Source: Roseburia sp. (lineage in GTDB: Bacteria > Bacillota > Clostridia > Lachnospirales > Lachnospiraceae). From it: a DNA stretch of 49,273 nucleotides. Within the stretch, counting starts at the first letter, position 1, and every line of letters begins with the position of its first letter. The stretch is taken from the NCBI GenBank assembly GCA_017549185.1, contig JAFYVJ010000042.1, positions 1-49,273 of the forward strand, in the 5' to 3' direction. Both the position numbers and the translations under genes were made by a program. The notes under the pieces are model-generated. The model was not told where the DNA came from. It ran no database searches and saw only the letters and a list, made by a program, of their open reading frames with translations. Shown here piece by piece: positions 1 to 8,660 of this stretch.

Positions 1-115
1 GTAATCGACCTACAGCAGTTCTTTTGTGTGTTGTCAAGGGTGGCGGACGCCTACCTCAAACTGAAATATCTGCAATTTTCAAGGTTCATATGAGCCTTTT
101 TCTTTTTGCTCAGTT
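1..115. mobile_element. possible insertion-sequence end (IS66-like?)
   Basis: This is non-coding sequence at the very edge of the window. It begins with GTAA, the usual first bases of IS66-family terminal repeats, and holds a small GC-rich inverted repeat (GGCGGACGCC, near 42-51) that stands out from the A+T-rich surroundings. It abuts truncated restriction genes and lies where a contig could have broken at a repeat. The family name is a guess: no transposase is visible here and the outer flank is outside the window. Confidence 0.28.
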
Positions 116-124
116 TTTCATAGG

Positions 125-214
125 TCACTTGACACTACCTAAATATCCTGCTTTTGCATCTTTGCTAAGTATTTTTAATTCATTGAAATTTCCTATAGCA
201 TAACGAATAGGTTC
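125..214 (-). pseudogene. unassigned 3' coding fragment, 29 codons
   Basis: One minus-strand frame reads through as 29 sensible codons ([12 protein letters not shown]... to ...YLGSVK) ending in TGA at 125-127. It has no start codon and overlaps the last codons of the HsdR remnant in a different frame. The HsdR reading stops resembling its family at about the point where this one becomes plausible. I read it as the tail of another gene joined to hsdR by a deletion. I do not recognise the parent family. Confidence 0.3.
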
Positions 215-659
215 CTGTTTGTTCAAATTGTGTGATAACCTGTACTTTATTTTTCGCTATATCTTTTTCTTCTTTTTTTACAAGATATATATTTTTGATA
301 TGTCCATCATCAAATACAAAATCATAAACATGATTATTATGGATTTTTCGAGTTTTATCGATATGATTATCACCCGGTTTATCTAAATATTCCTCACAAA
401 ATCTCGTCCATTCTGAATCCGTAAATTCGACATCATTAAGAATCTGTAGCTGTACTCGTACATTCTCAAACATTGCCTCCGGCGTTTTCAAATCGGACAA
501 ATATTCATAGCCCTGATTGATTAAATCTTGTACAAACTCTCGTTCAAGGGATGCCTCTGTTTGATATGTAATTGTTTCACGTACACACGATGCATATTTT
601 TCATATTTATCTAAAACAATAAAATTGTTTGATTCTGCTATCGAATTATATTCATACAT
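180..659 (-). pseudogene. hsdR: truncated type I restriction endonuclease subunit R (HSDR_N only)
   Basis: HsdR is the ATP-dependent translocase and nuclease subunit of type I restriction systems and is normally about 1000 residues. Only some 160 residues are present. They match the HsdR N-terminus: a [16 protein letters not shown] segment, then [10 protein letters not shown], a TDSEWTRF segment, a [18 protein letters not shown] block and the [10 protein letters not shown] stretch that normally leads into the nuclease core. The PD-(D/E)XK residues and all helicase motifs are absent, so the product cannot restrict DNA. The preferred start is ATG 657-659, which overlaps the upstream stop (TGATG) and follows GGAAGGAG. 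An ATG at 677 would add six residues. The normal hsdM/hsdS neighbours are missing. Confidence 0.72.
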
Positions 660-1396
660 CAGTCTGACTCCTTCCAAAACTTTGCGTTATCAATTAGATG
701 ATTAAACAATACTTTCACAATCTGTTTTTCTGCTTCTGTCGGCTGTGCAACTTCTTCATTTAATAGTGTCCTATGACTATAAAAATTCATTACTCGTGCT
801 GCATACAATTCCTTATCATCAGGCAATAAATCTGACCACTGTCCATAACCAAGAAAATTTGCTGCCTTTTCATATAAATTACGCAACAAAGTAAAATGAT
901 ATTTTTCAATTTTATTTTCTTCAATTGCTTGTTTAATAATATCTATCAAATGACGATGATAAGAAAAGTTTTTATTTGAATCTCCATACCTTGTATCTAA
1001 ATCAAAACTTCCATCTTCATTCTTTTCCAACATATATCCGTTATTTTTAATTTTTAGTTCATTAAATAACACATTGTAAAACAACGGACTATGCGTGGTG
1101 ATAATAAATTTTAGTTGTGATTCACTCTTTCGAATTACTTCTGCAAGATTAACTGCCATCTGTATCAAATGATTATCATCAAGCGATGATACCGGATCAT
1201 CAATAAAAATATATTCTAATTTATTCAGTTTGTCTGTTTCTCTATCACTTTCTTCTGGTATATTTAAAACCTCTACAACTTGCTCCAGCAAGCTATAAAA
1301 AACGCTCCAGATAAAATTGCTTTCTTCCCCCTTGGATATCTTAATATTTTCAATATCTTGATCATTACCCCTTCTTAGTATTTTCCTGTTTCTACT
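659..1396 (-). pseudogene. RloC/PrrC-like AAA ATPase, 5'-truncated
   Basis: This is the C-terminal part of the large SMC/ABC-like ATPases (RloC/AAA_13 type) that accompany type I restriction loci; RloC members are anticodon nucleases acting when restriction is disturbed. The frame is open from 1396, just after a TAG at 1397-1399. It contains the ABC signature (ISKGEES), the Walker B motif (FIDDPVSSLDD) and the H-loop (TTHSP). The Walker A half is missing, and the unrelated gene upstream ends at 1407, only about ten bases away, so the 5' half has been deleted. A TTG at 1289-1291 could start translation but would lose the signature. The end couples to the hsdR remnant through TGATG. Confidence 0.68.
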
Positions 1397-1406
1397 CTAA
1401 GCACTT

Positions 1407-2837
1407 TTATTCAACGAACAAATCCTCTAAAGTAATCGTATTTGAAAACACACCACTATATTCATTATAGGTCAACCCGAAAGTTGTTATTAACGTGCTG
1501 TGAATTGTAATTTTCGGCGATATTTCTTCCGACAAAATCTCCAGTCGATGTAGCAACGTATGATAATAGTCCTTATTCACTACAAATTTATCTCCATAAT
1601 ATTTTATTTCACACATATTAATTACATTGTCATTCCGCACAATTAACAAATCAATCTGGGTTCCTTCTATATCATCACTTCGTTTAGACCAAGCTGATTG
1701 TGTCGTGACAACCCCACTAATACCAAGGACTTTCTTGATTTGTGTCACATGATTAAAACATACATTTTCATACGCAAACCCTCTCCAGCTTACGACATTT
1801 TGTGATGACACATTATGTTGCCAAAAATTTTCATCTATTTTGTTCTGTTTCTCTACAAAATGCAAATAAAACATACAAAATGGATCAACCAATTTGTAAT
1901 GTTCTTTTTTTCCTTTACCAAACGGTATATATTTAACAACAAAATCACTTGAAATTAGTGCATTGAGACTTTGCGACAAAGTCCCCCCATCATTAATGCC
2001 TACCTTTTCCACAATTTCACTTCTTGTATACCCTGCATTTCTTGTATATAACAATCCAACAATCTTTTTCATCAATTCAGGATTGCTAAAAATAGAACCA
2101 AATAATCTATCATACTCTTTTTTTAATTTTCCTTGCTTTGAAAAAAATAGATTATCTATGTTTTGAGCCAAACTCTTTCCACTTTGAAAGTATCCCATAT
2201 AATATGGAATTCCACCAAGTATCATATAACTTTGTGCAATATCGTATCTAGAGAGTTTTACATTTTTATCTATAAAAAATTGTTCACATTCATTCAGCGT
2301 AAATGGTGCCAATTTTATTTCATACGTAACTCTGTTATATAAACCTCCATGATTATTAATCAGATTGTCTAATATCCATGAATTTGCACTTCCACAAACC
2401 ACCACCATAAGATTATCTCTATGACATGCCCATGTGTTCCAGAAACCTTCAAACGCTGTCATGAATCCAGATCTAGGTGTGTCCAACCATGGCAGCTCAT
2501 CTAAAAAAATCAATTGTCTAGTACCGTTATCTGTTTCATCCAAAAACTTCTCAAGCATATAAAATGCTTCCAGCCAATTTCCTGGTTTCTTAGTCTTTTT
2601 CATACCTTGTAGCAGTAATGAATAATAAAAATGTTCAAGTTGAGCCTTTAGCATCCCTTTTTTGTTTTCTTCAACCGGCGAAAGTCCTGCATGTCTAAAT
2701 GTGATTCGTCCTTTAAAAGTTTCATCAACTAAATATGTTTTACCAATACGACGTCTTCCGTAGATTGCCACAAGTTCCGCTTTCTTGCTATCATATAGGT
2801 TATTTAATTCTTGTACCTCTTTTTTGCGTCCTATCAT
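1407..2837 (-). CDS. ATPase with C-terminal DUF234 nuclease-like domain
   Basis: A 476-residue protein of the archaeal-type ATPase plus DUF234 family, common in gut anaerobes and usually of unknown role. Near the N-terminus it has Walker A (GRRRIGKT, about residue 26) and around residue 110 Walker B (LIFLDELPWLD). A winged-helix-like segment follows near 270-300. The C-terminus shows the DUF234 fold with IDLLIV and CEIKYY, resembling the D...ExK core of PD-(D/E)XK nucleases. ATG at 2835-2837 follows GGGGAG. It is full length, unlike its restriction-island neighbours downstream, and sits just past the ribosomal terminator, so it probably arrived with the accessory block. Family assignment is firm; function is not known. 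Confidence 0.85.
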   Translation of the reverse strand: MIGRKKEVQELNNLYDSKKAELVAIYGRRRIGKTYLVDETFKGRITFRHAGLSPVEENKKGMLKAQLEHFYYSLLLQGMKKTKKPGNWLEAFYMLEKFLDETDNGTRQLIFLDELPWLDTPRSGFMTAFEGFWNTWACHRDNLMVVVCGSANSWILDNLINNHGGLYNRVTYEIKLAPFTLNECEQFFIDKNVKLSRYDIAQSYMILGGIPYYMGYFQSGKSLAQNIDNLFFSKQGKLKKEYDRLFGSIFSNPELMKKIVGLLYTRNAGYTRSEIVEKVGINDGGTLSQSLNALISSDFVVKYIPFGKGKKEHYKLVDPFCMFYLHFVEKQNKIDENFWQHNVSSQNVVSWRGFAYENVCFNHVTQIKKVLGISGVVTTQSAWSKRSDDIEGTQIDLLIVRNDNVINMCEIKYYGDKFVVNKDYYHTLLHRLEILSEEISPKITIHSTLITTFGLTYNEYSGVFSNTITLEDLFVE

Positions 2838-2951
2838 ATCTATCTCAAAGCTCCCCTCTTCTTTATTATTTATATAATAATATGGTTTTATTCAGCGGTC
2901 AAGCGTGGTTTTTTTCTCAAAAGCGCTAAACAAAACAACATTATTCTTTAC

Positions 2952-2988
2952 TAAAAAAACTCCCCAAGACTGTGACGTCCTGAGGAGT
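2952..2988 (-). terminator. rho-independent terminator of rplM-rpsI
   Basis: On the minus strand a 12-bp stem (ACTCCTCAGGAC with GTCTTGGGGAGT, two G-U pairs) closes a six-base loop and is followed at once by seven T's. It lies about 45 bases past the rpsI stop and separates the ribosomal genes from the accessory block. Confidence 0.88.
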
Positions 2989-3032
2989 ATTGAATCGTTT
3001 TGAGTTGTCCCGATACAAATCGGAGCATATTC

Positions 3033-3425
3033 CTAACGTTTGCTGAACTGTGGTGCTCTACGAGCAGCTTTAAGACCGTATTTCTTACGTTCTTTCATAC
3101 GTGGATCACGTGTTAAGAATCCTGCTTTCTTAAGAACTGGTCTGAAATCAGCATCTACGTTTAATAATGCACGAGAGATACCATGTCTGATAGCACCAGC
3201 CTGGCCTGTGTATCCGCCACCTTTAACGTTTACTAAAACATCATATTTATCTACTGTTTCTGTAGCTACTAATGGCTGACGAACGATAACTTTTAATGTT
3301 TCTAATCCAAGATATTCATCGATATCTCTTTTATTGATAGTAATCTTACCTGTACCTGGTACTAAATATACTCTGGCAACAGATGATTTTCTTCTTCCTG
3401 TTCCGTAATACTTTGTATTAGCCAA
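3033..3425 (-). CDS. rpsI: 30S ribosomal protein S9
   Basis: S9 sits in the head of the 30S subunit, and its C-terminal tail reaches the P-site tRNA. The 130-residue product has the family length. It starts [18 protein letters not shown], carries the GGG...[10 protein letters not shown] block and [11 protein letters not shown], and ends in the invariant SKR tail. It follows rplM after 17 bases, the usual L13-S9 pair, and is terminated by the hairpin just downstream. Codon use is noticeably more regular than in flanking genes, as expected for high expression. Confidence 0.98.
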   Translation of the reverse strand: MANTKYYGTGRRKSSVARVYLVPGTGKITINKRDIDEYLGLETLKVIVRQPLVATETVDKYDVLVNVKGGGYTGQAGAIRHGISRALLNVDADFRPVLKKAGFLTRDPRMKERKKYGLKAARRAPQFSKR

Positions 3426-3442
3426 TGTTCCTTACCTCCTAA

Positions 3443-3871
3443 TTAAAATGTTAAAACTTCTGGTTTCTGAGCTGCATGTTTGTGCTCTGGTCCAGCATAT
3501 ACAAATAATTTCTTGTACATTTCACGTCCTAAAGGTCCCTTTGGAAGCATACCTTTAACAGCATGTTCGATAACTCTTTCAGGATGTTTTGCTAACATTT
3601 CTTTTAATGTAGTTTCTTTCATACCACCTACATAATCGGAGTGGTTATAGTAAATTTTCTGGTTTAATTTCTTACCTGTAACTGTAATCTTCTCAGCGTT
3701 GATTACGATTACATAATCACCTGTATCGATGTGTGGTGTAAAGATTGCTTTATTTTTACCTCTTAATACTTTAGCAATTTCAGATGCTAAACGACCTAAT
3801 GTCTTACCTTCAGCGTCAACTACGTACCATTTTCTATCGATGGTAGCTGGACTAGCCATAAAAGTCTTCAT
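3443..3871 (-). CDS. rplM: 50S ribosomal protein L13
   Basis: L13 is an early-assembly protein of the 50S subunit. The 142-residue product is full length, with [20 protein letters not shown] at the N-terminus, TLGRLAS, the [12 protein letters not shown] strand, and the [10 protein letters not shown] signature near the C-terminus. The start at 3871 follows TAGGAGGA. In most Firmicutes rplM follows truA directly; here a nine-gene polysaccharide block lies between them, and rplM has a strong promoter of its own. Confidence 0.98.
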   Translation of the reverse strand: MKTFMASPATIDRKWYVVDAEGKTLGRLASEIAKVLRGKNKAIFTPHIDTGDYVIVINAEKITVTGKKLNQKIYYNHSDYVGGMKETTLKEMLAKHPERVIEHAVKGMLPKGPLGREMYKKLFVYAGPEHKHAAQKPEVLTF

Positions 3872-4013
3872 TGATTTTCCTCCTAAAAAATAATCCTATT
3901 TATGATTCTGCGATGCGAATGTCCGGACACATCACTTCCTCATATAATATTATTGTTTATAGTTAAAATGTCTCAGCGGGGCTTTGCTTTGACATAATCT
4001 CACTATCACAGAC
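3872..4013 (-). promoter_or_regulatory. rplM 5' leader with two hairpins (possible L13-type leader)
   Basis: The transcript from the promoter at 4020-4048 would carry about 140 untranslated bases. Two pairing elements are visible: TGTC...GACA with an inner AGC/GCT (around 3970-3995), and a near-palindrome centred on GTCCGGAC (around 3925-3940). Autoregulatory L13 leaders are known in Firmicutes, and position and length fit. I could not match the sequence to that consensus, so the label is tentative. Confidence 0.4.
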
Positions 4014-4019
4014 TTTTGT

Positions 4020-4048
4020 ATTATATTACACGATTCCTTGTGTGTCAA
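4020..4048 (-). promoter_or_regulatory. sigma-A promoter for rplM-rpsI
   Basis: On the minus strand TTGACA (4048-4043) and TATAAT (4025-4020) are both perfect consensus hexamers with a 17-base spacer. This lets the two ribosomal genes be transcribed independently of the polysaccharide operon upstream. Confidence 0.88.
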
Positions 4049-4114
4049 TCTTTTTTTACAGAATTTCCCCGCTTTTTCGACTGGTTATCCACAAGGTTTG
4101 ATTTTTTGTGCTTT

Positions 4115-5482
4115 TTATTCCACATTCAACAAATACAGCTTCTTTTCATTTGGTGTATCCATGTCTAAATACACCTCCGGCATGCCTGTTTCCGGATTCT
4201 CAATACCAATTGCAATTATTCCCATCGACTCTTTTAAGCATTCATCTTGGATCTTAACACGCACCTTCACTGCTCCACCACCCTTTAGCTTCGTCAAATC
4301 AACCTCTGTCTCATAACGATTTAGAACCTGCTTGCTCTCATCTAATACATACAGACACACCGGCCACTTAAAGTACATCGGTGCAACTCCATAATTTTTC
4401 AGCTCTAACGAAACGGTCGTTGTACCAAATATTTTATTATAAGAAATGGAAGACTTGGTAACCCCATAGCGATATCCAATATTCTTTAGAATTTCTGATA
4501 CTGCTTCCTTATACTGTACCTCCTCTTTATTCACAATCGGACACTTCGGTCCCGTAAACGTCATATGAGACGACTGCAACAATTCAATGGTTCGCTCCTG
4601 TTTTGTTACAAGCATCTCTTCCATCGTAAGTGAACTGGTAAATTCTCCTCCGATAGGTTCCATCTCCCATATATCCTCACACTCCACAAGCAGAATCGGT
4701 TTCTTTGCAGATGCATATACGCCACCATTATAAATCCACCCTAACCATTCCTCCGTATCATCTGGATCACCTGTCATATCATTAAAAACACCCATCCCAT
4801 ATTCCTTTACAAACGAAAATGGTCTGCGCATCATAAGCTTGACATTCGTGAATGCCTCTATATATGCCATTACATACTGACGGCAAACCTCTTCTGACGG
4901 AAACCTTGGAATACCAGCCTCATAGTTCACATGCCATTCCCCCCAATGTCCCAGACTTCCTAACTGTACATAACACAAAAAATGGTCTTTTCCAAAATAC
5001 TCTCCTAACGCCATAATTGCCTTCTTATGATATTCAATAAAGCTAGTATTCTCATAATTTGGGGAATACCCTTTTCCATAGGAGCAATCATAAAACGTGC
5101 CATCCCCCGTCTCTTCATACAGCCAGTCCGGAATATCTATATGCGCCTCTTCTTCCGGAACATCGCAAAGGAATCGAAATACGACTTTTTTACCTTCCTT
5201 GTGCCATTTCGCCAGATTATAAGTTTTTTCCATTTCCGAAAACGCAAAGACACCTTTCTCCGGCTCTAACTCACGCCATGTTAAGCCCACATAAACAAGG
5301 GTATTGTCACCAACTGCTTCCTCATAATCCGCAGAAGGAGCAAAGCCCATCATTGGGTTTTTATACACGCTACCACTTTGCTGATATACAAAAGTTTCTT
5401 TTTGTCCAAACATACTCATACACACAACTAACAATAACAAACCAGAACACAAAAGAATCCAACTTGTCCTCTTCTTAGCCAT
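4115..5482 (-). CDS. membrane-anchored DUF4832 protein, putative glycoside hydrolase
   Basis: A 455-residue extracytoplasmic protein. Residues 8-24 form an uncleaved anchor: the Cys after LLLVV lacks a small residue at -1, so it is probably not a lipoprotein. The body resembles TIM-barrel glycosidases with an N-terminal NPMMGF motif. GHWGEWH puts Glu182 where clan GH-A enzymes carry the acid/base, and LLVECED (Glu267/Glu269) is a possible nucleophile. The C-terminus matches DUF4832, a beta-sandwich. It is the last gene of the Pel-type operon and overlaps the DUF4956 gene by 8 bases. I infer that it trims or binds the exported polymer, perhaps replacing the hydrolase domain missing from PelA here. 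No activity is known to me for this family. Confidence 0.7.
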   Translation of the reverse strand: MAKKRTSWILLCSGLLLLVVCMSMFGQKETFVYQQSGSVYKNPMMGFAPSADYEEAVGDNTLVYVGLTWRELEPEKGVFAFSEMEKTYNLAKWHKEGKKVVFRFLCDVPEEEAHIDIPDWLYEETGDGTFYDCSYGKGYSPNYENTSFIEYHKKAIMALGEYFGKDHFLCYVQLGSLGHWGEWHVNYEAGIPRFPSEEVCRQYVMAYIEAFTNVKLMMRRPFSFVKEYGMGVFNDMTGDPDDTEEWLGWIYNGGVYASAKKPILLVECEDIWEMEPIGGEFTSSLTMEEMLVTKQERTIELLQSSHMTFTGPKCPIVNKEEVQYKEAVSEILKNIGYRYGVTKSSISYNKIFGTTTVSLELKNYGVAPMYFKWPVCLYVLDESKQVLNRYETEVDLTKLKGGGAVKVRVKIQDECLKESMGIIAIGIENPETGMPEVYLDMDTPNEKKLYLLNVE

Positions 5483-6158
5483 GATACTCCCCGTTAAATT
5501 CTAACAATGCAACGTCTTTTACACCCTTTAACAAACGCATCCTTTCTGCAAATACCAGATTATCCATCTTACAATTCACCTGTAACGTCATCTCAACATT
5601 GTCTTCGCGAAGAATCTTTGAACGAACTGAATATTTCAATTTACCAAGTGTTCGAAAAATCTCATCGCCCGTCTCATCGCCATCATAATTGACAACAACA
5701 ATATAGGCTTTTCTACGTCCTGTATTTTTACTAAAAATCAGAATGATTACTATCATAATTACAGTTGCCAGTACTGCTAAAATATACATACTAGCCCCCG
5801 TCGTAATACCCGTTGTAATCGCCCAAAACATATACATTAAGTCTAGCGGTTCTTTAATTGCTGTTCGATATCTTACAATTGAGAGGGCACCAACCATACC
5901 GAGCGAAATTACAATGTTGGTACTAATTGCCAATGTAACCATACATGTCAATACCGTCATTCCCACCAAAGTCATCGCAAAATTTTTACTATATACGACA
6001 CCCTTATAAAAGGTCTTATATATGTAGTAAATCAATAAACCCATTAATAATGCCACTGTCAGATCTATAACGATTGTTAAAATGGTACTTAACGAAATAG
6101 CCTGATTATACATCTCTGATTCTAAAATCGATTTCTTAATTACGTCCTGTACACTCAT
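5475..6158 (-). CDS. DUF4956 membrane protein
   Basis: A 227-residue protein with four predicted membrane helices in the first 140 residues, then a soluble C-terminal domain of about 85 residues with an alpha/beta, ACT-like look. The strongest family marker is the GMVGALSIVRYRTAIKEP segment between helices 3 and 4, typical of DUF4956. The family very often sits beside VTC-domain genes, as here (41 bases after it). The biochemical role is unknown; partnership with the VTC protein at the membrane is an inference from gene context. It overlaps the DUF4832 gene downstream by 8 bases. Confidence 0.85.
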   Translation of the reverse strand: MSVQDVIKKSILESEMYNQAISLSTILTIVIDLTVALLMGLLIYYIYKTFYKGVVYSKNFAMTLVGMTVLTCMVTLAISTNIVISLGMVGALSIVRYRTAIKEPLDLMYMFWAITTGITTGASMYILAVLATVIMIVIILIFSKNTGRRKAYIVVVNYDGDETGDEIFRTLGKLKYSVRSKILREDNVEMTLQVNCKMDNLVFAERMRLLKGVKDVALLEFNGEYHG

Positions 6159-6199
6159 TTCTTTTCTCCTTACTTTCTATGGGAAATACCTATTGTGCA

Positions 6200-6904
6200 T
6201 TAATCTCCTACATACTCTTTCCGTTTTTCCAAACAAAGTACATATTTAGACGCTGCCGTATAAATGCTTTCATCTACCTGCAAGAGATCTTTAATTACTG
6301 ATGGAAGATATTCTGTAAACTTCACTTCCATAATTAACTGCCCTGGTTCTAAGACCTCTATTACCGGAAGTCTTTTATCAAACAAACCCTCTTCAAACAT
6401 GCCCCCCCTGACGTGCATATCAAACGTAATTCGCACATCACCATATTCATATACATAGGGTTCTCTGTCATAATCTACTATGACTGCTGGTTTCATACCA
6501 TTTAGTACATATTCCAAATAGAAATCCTTGCAAACCTGTTCTTCCCTGTCCCTTAGAAAAGAAAAGTCCCCAGCAATGAGCTTGTCGGTTTCTTCTCTTG
6601 TCAGCATTGCTGATGTCTTATTAATATACTGACCTTCTTTCCGTTTGCATTCTAATCGGATAACGTTATCTTCCCCATTATAGATACGAATACGATATTT
6701 TTTTCGTTCATTGGTTCCTGCCATCTTTTCTTCATAGGCACTTGCTTTGCGGTCATCAAAATACAGACTCCGAATAAAATACGTTCCGTCCTTTACATGC
6801 ATATCTTTCTGCATAACGGCCGAAAGTCGTCTGGCAATCAGTTCTTTTTCAGCCTCGCTAACAAAGTATTTTAACTCATGACGAAAAATTGCTTTACTCT
6901 TCAT
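6200..6904 (-). CDS. VTC-domain protein (polyphosphate polymerase fold)
   Basis: This protein is homologous to the catalytic tunnel domain of yeast Vtc4, which makes polyphosphate from ATP; bacterial members lie mostly in surface-polymer operons. About 234 residues carry the expected order of basic motifs: RHELKYF at the start, RSLYFDD, KKYRIRIY, LECKRKEG, a KTSA segment, VDYDREPY, and LIMEVKF before a C-terminal helix. All point into the nucleotide/polymer tunnel in the family. I chose ATG 6902-6904 (MKSKAIF) over an ATG 24 bases upstream because it opens the conserved fold and has GGAG eight bases before it. It overlaps the end of the cotH-like gene by 11 bases. Whether the substrate is ATP or another nucleotide cannot be read from sequence. 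Confidence 0.87.
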   Translation of the reverse strand: MKSKAIFRHELKYFVSEAEKELIARRLSAVMQKDMHVKDGTYFIRSLYFDDRKASAYEEKMAGTNERKKYRIRIYNGEDNVIRLECKRKEGQYINKTSAMLTREETDKLIAGDFSFLRDREEQVCKDFYLEYVLNGMKPAVIVDYDREPYVYEYGDVRITFDMHVRGGMFEEGLFDKRLPVIEVLEPGQLIMEVKFTEYLPSVIKDLLQVDESIYTAASKYVLCLEKRKEYVGD

Positions 6905-8660
6905 TTTCCTGCACTCCAATGCTTCCATCTGACATCACATAAAAACACATAATTCCATATTTTTTCTCGCTTTGTTGTGTCACATAATAGTCAAACGCAT
7001 ACTGTTCTTTTCCAGATTCATTTACTGACTTTACACGCACAAAATATTGTCCTGGCTCTAAGCTTCCTTCATATGTATAACCTGGTACAAAAATCCCCTT
7101 CTCAGTAGCAAGCGGATTCTGAAATTCTAGATTATCGGCAAGCTCAAAGGAATAAAATATGTTTTCCTGTTCAAAATCATAAGAGCTGTCCCATGTAAAC
7201 TCAATAGCGTCTTCCTTTGCCTCTGGTACACCAATAAAAAATGGCATTGGAACCTCGTAGCTTTCTTTATAAAGCTGATAATTTTGCGCTATTTCCTCTG
7301 GTATCTGTTGGCAAACATAATCATAGTCGCTTTCTGTCACTCTCGCATAATATTTGTCCACTTCACCATATACGAAAGGTTTTACTACCTCTGCATAACT
7401 CTCTATCATTCCCTGTAATTTTTCTTCCGTAAGAAGTGCGTAAAACTCTTCTACCTTTTCATTTAGCAGCGTTCTGAAGCTTTCACTTTTGAATGCGCGT
7501 CGGAACAGCACATTGCCCCAATAATTACAGATACCATATTCCCATCCGATTTCACTTCTGCCACTTTTTACATATGTCTCTGTTCTATCCAATGAGCCAT
7601 CATTATCCCACGAAATAAAGTACCATTTATTCTCATTTAGTGGACTATACAGCAAAGTGTTTCGGGATTGGGTATCAATATTTCCAATAAGAATGTGAAA
7701 TGCCATCCATGAAGCAAAATTATCAACGTCAAACCACCGTTCTAAAACGTCATCTATCGATTGCGATTCGTCATTTACATCCTCTAACATACTTATTAAC
7801 TTACTATGATTATCATCACCCTTAATTTCAATACGTTCTTCAAACGCTTTCACATCATAATTTGCATCACTCTTTAGCATAATGACATCTGCATAACGGT
7901 AAAATTCAAAAAAGTTAATTTTATACAAATGACCGTTTTTATCCAGACCATGACGTTCCAAAAACCGCTTATTAGGCTGCTCCACTTGTGTATAAAGCCC
8001 ATAATCTTCAAACTTAGCATTTGCACCTTCTGTCTCATCCTTGACATATAAATGCACAAACTGTGTCTGAAGTGCCATCATACCTGGCAACTCTTCCAGC
8101 AAATCGTATGCTAGTTTATTTCTAAAACGCAATCCATCACTCTGATGTTTATTCAAATTGATAGTCCGTTGCTCATTCCATTCACCCACACCATCCATCA
8201 ACTTAATCTTATAATTCTTTTGAGAATACCTTGACGATGTCTGTCCTCTAATTGTTACCGTAGCATTTGGAATGTATCTGCCATAACCAAGCTCGCCTTC
8301 TAATGGTCCATTTTCATCACCAACCTGCAGCAATCCATTTACTGCATAACGCTCCACGCCCATTTCGTTATAATCATACACAGAATAGGTATTAATCTCT
8401 TCCCATGTATGATTTGTATTTTCCGAGGCGGTCCCCTTCGAGACCGTCAAATACATTGTAATTACAGACGTGTCATCATCATTTGCATACAATAAATCAT
8501 TATCTTCGAAATGATGGCTCTCTTTTTCTCCCCGTGACACTTCTGTACTTTTATTCTCAGGAGCAGAATTTTTAGGAGTTTCTAAATCAATTAATGCACA
8601 CGATGTCAGAGAAACTAACATTGCAACTACCACTATAAATGCTATAACACTCTTTTTCAT
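6894..8660 (-). CDS. CotH-family atypical protein kinase, lipoprotein
   Basis: CotH proteins are secreted or spore-coat kinases with a distant protein-kinase fold; Bacillus subtilis CotH phosphorylates coat proteins. This 588-residue product starts with a lipoprotein signal ending LTSC (Cys21). The glycine/arginine block IRGQTSSRYSQKNYKIKL (about 135-155) and the metal-binding-type block FISWDNDGSLDR (about 355-365) are the family signatures. The last 90 residues look like a fibronectin-type beta-sandwich. It starts one base after pelG ends, so it is translationally linked to the polysaccharide genes, and it is followed by the VTC gene. CotH plus VTC plus DUF4956 is a recurrent trio. The substrate is unknown; a surface protein or the polymer itself are both open. 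Confidence 0.85.
   Translation of the reverse strand: MKKSVIAFIVVVAMLVSLTSCALIDLETPKNSAPENKSTEVSRGEKESHHFEDNDLLYANDDDTSVITMYLTVSKGTASENTNHTWEEINTYSVYDYNEMGVERYAVNGLLQVGDENGPLEGELGYGRYIPNATVTIRGQTSSRYSQKNYKIKLMDGVGEWNEQRTINLNKHQSDGLRFRNKLAYDLLEELPGMMALQTQFVHLYVKDETEGANAKFEDYGLYTQVEQPNKRFLERHGLDKNGHLYKINFFEFYRYADVIMLKSDANYDVKAFEERIEIKGDDNHSKLISMLEDVNDESQSIDDVLERWFDVDNFASWMAFHILIGNIDTQSRNTLLYSPLNENKWYFISWDNDGSLDRTETYVKSGRSEIGWEYGICNYWGNVLFRRAFKSESFRTLLNEKVEEFYALLTEEKLQGMIESYAEVVKPFVYGEVDKYYARVTESDYDYVCQQIPEEIAQNYQLYKESYEVPMPFFIGVPEAKEDAIEFTWDSSYDFEQENIFYSFELADNLEFQNPLATEKGIFVPGYTYEGSLEPGQYFVRVKSVNESGKEQYAFDYYVTQQSEKKYGIMCFYVMSDGSIGVQENEE

Noticed and set aside
3872-4114. terminator at the end of the polysaccharide operon
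   Set aside because: No stem with a U-tract was found between the DUF4832 stop and the rplM promoter; readthrough into rplM remains possible but unproven.
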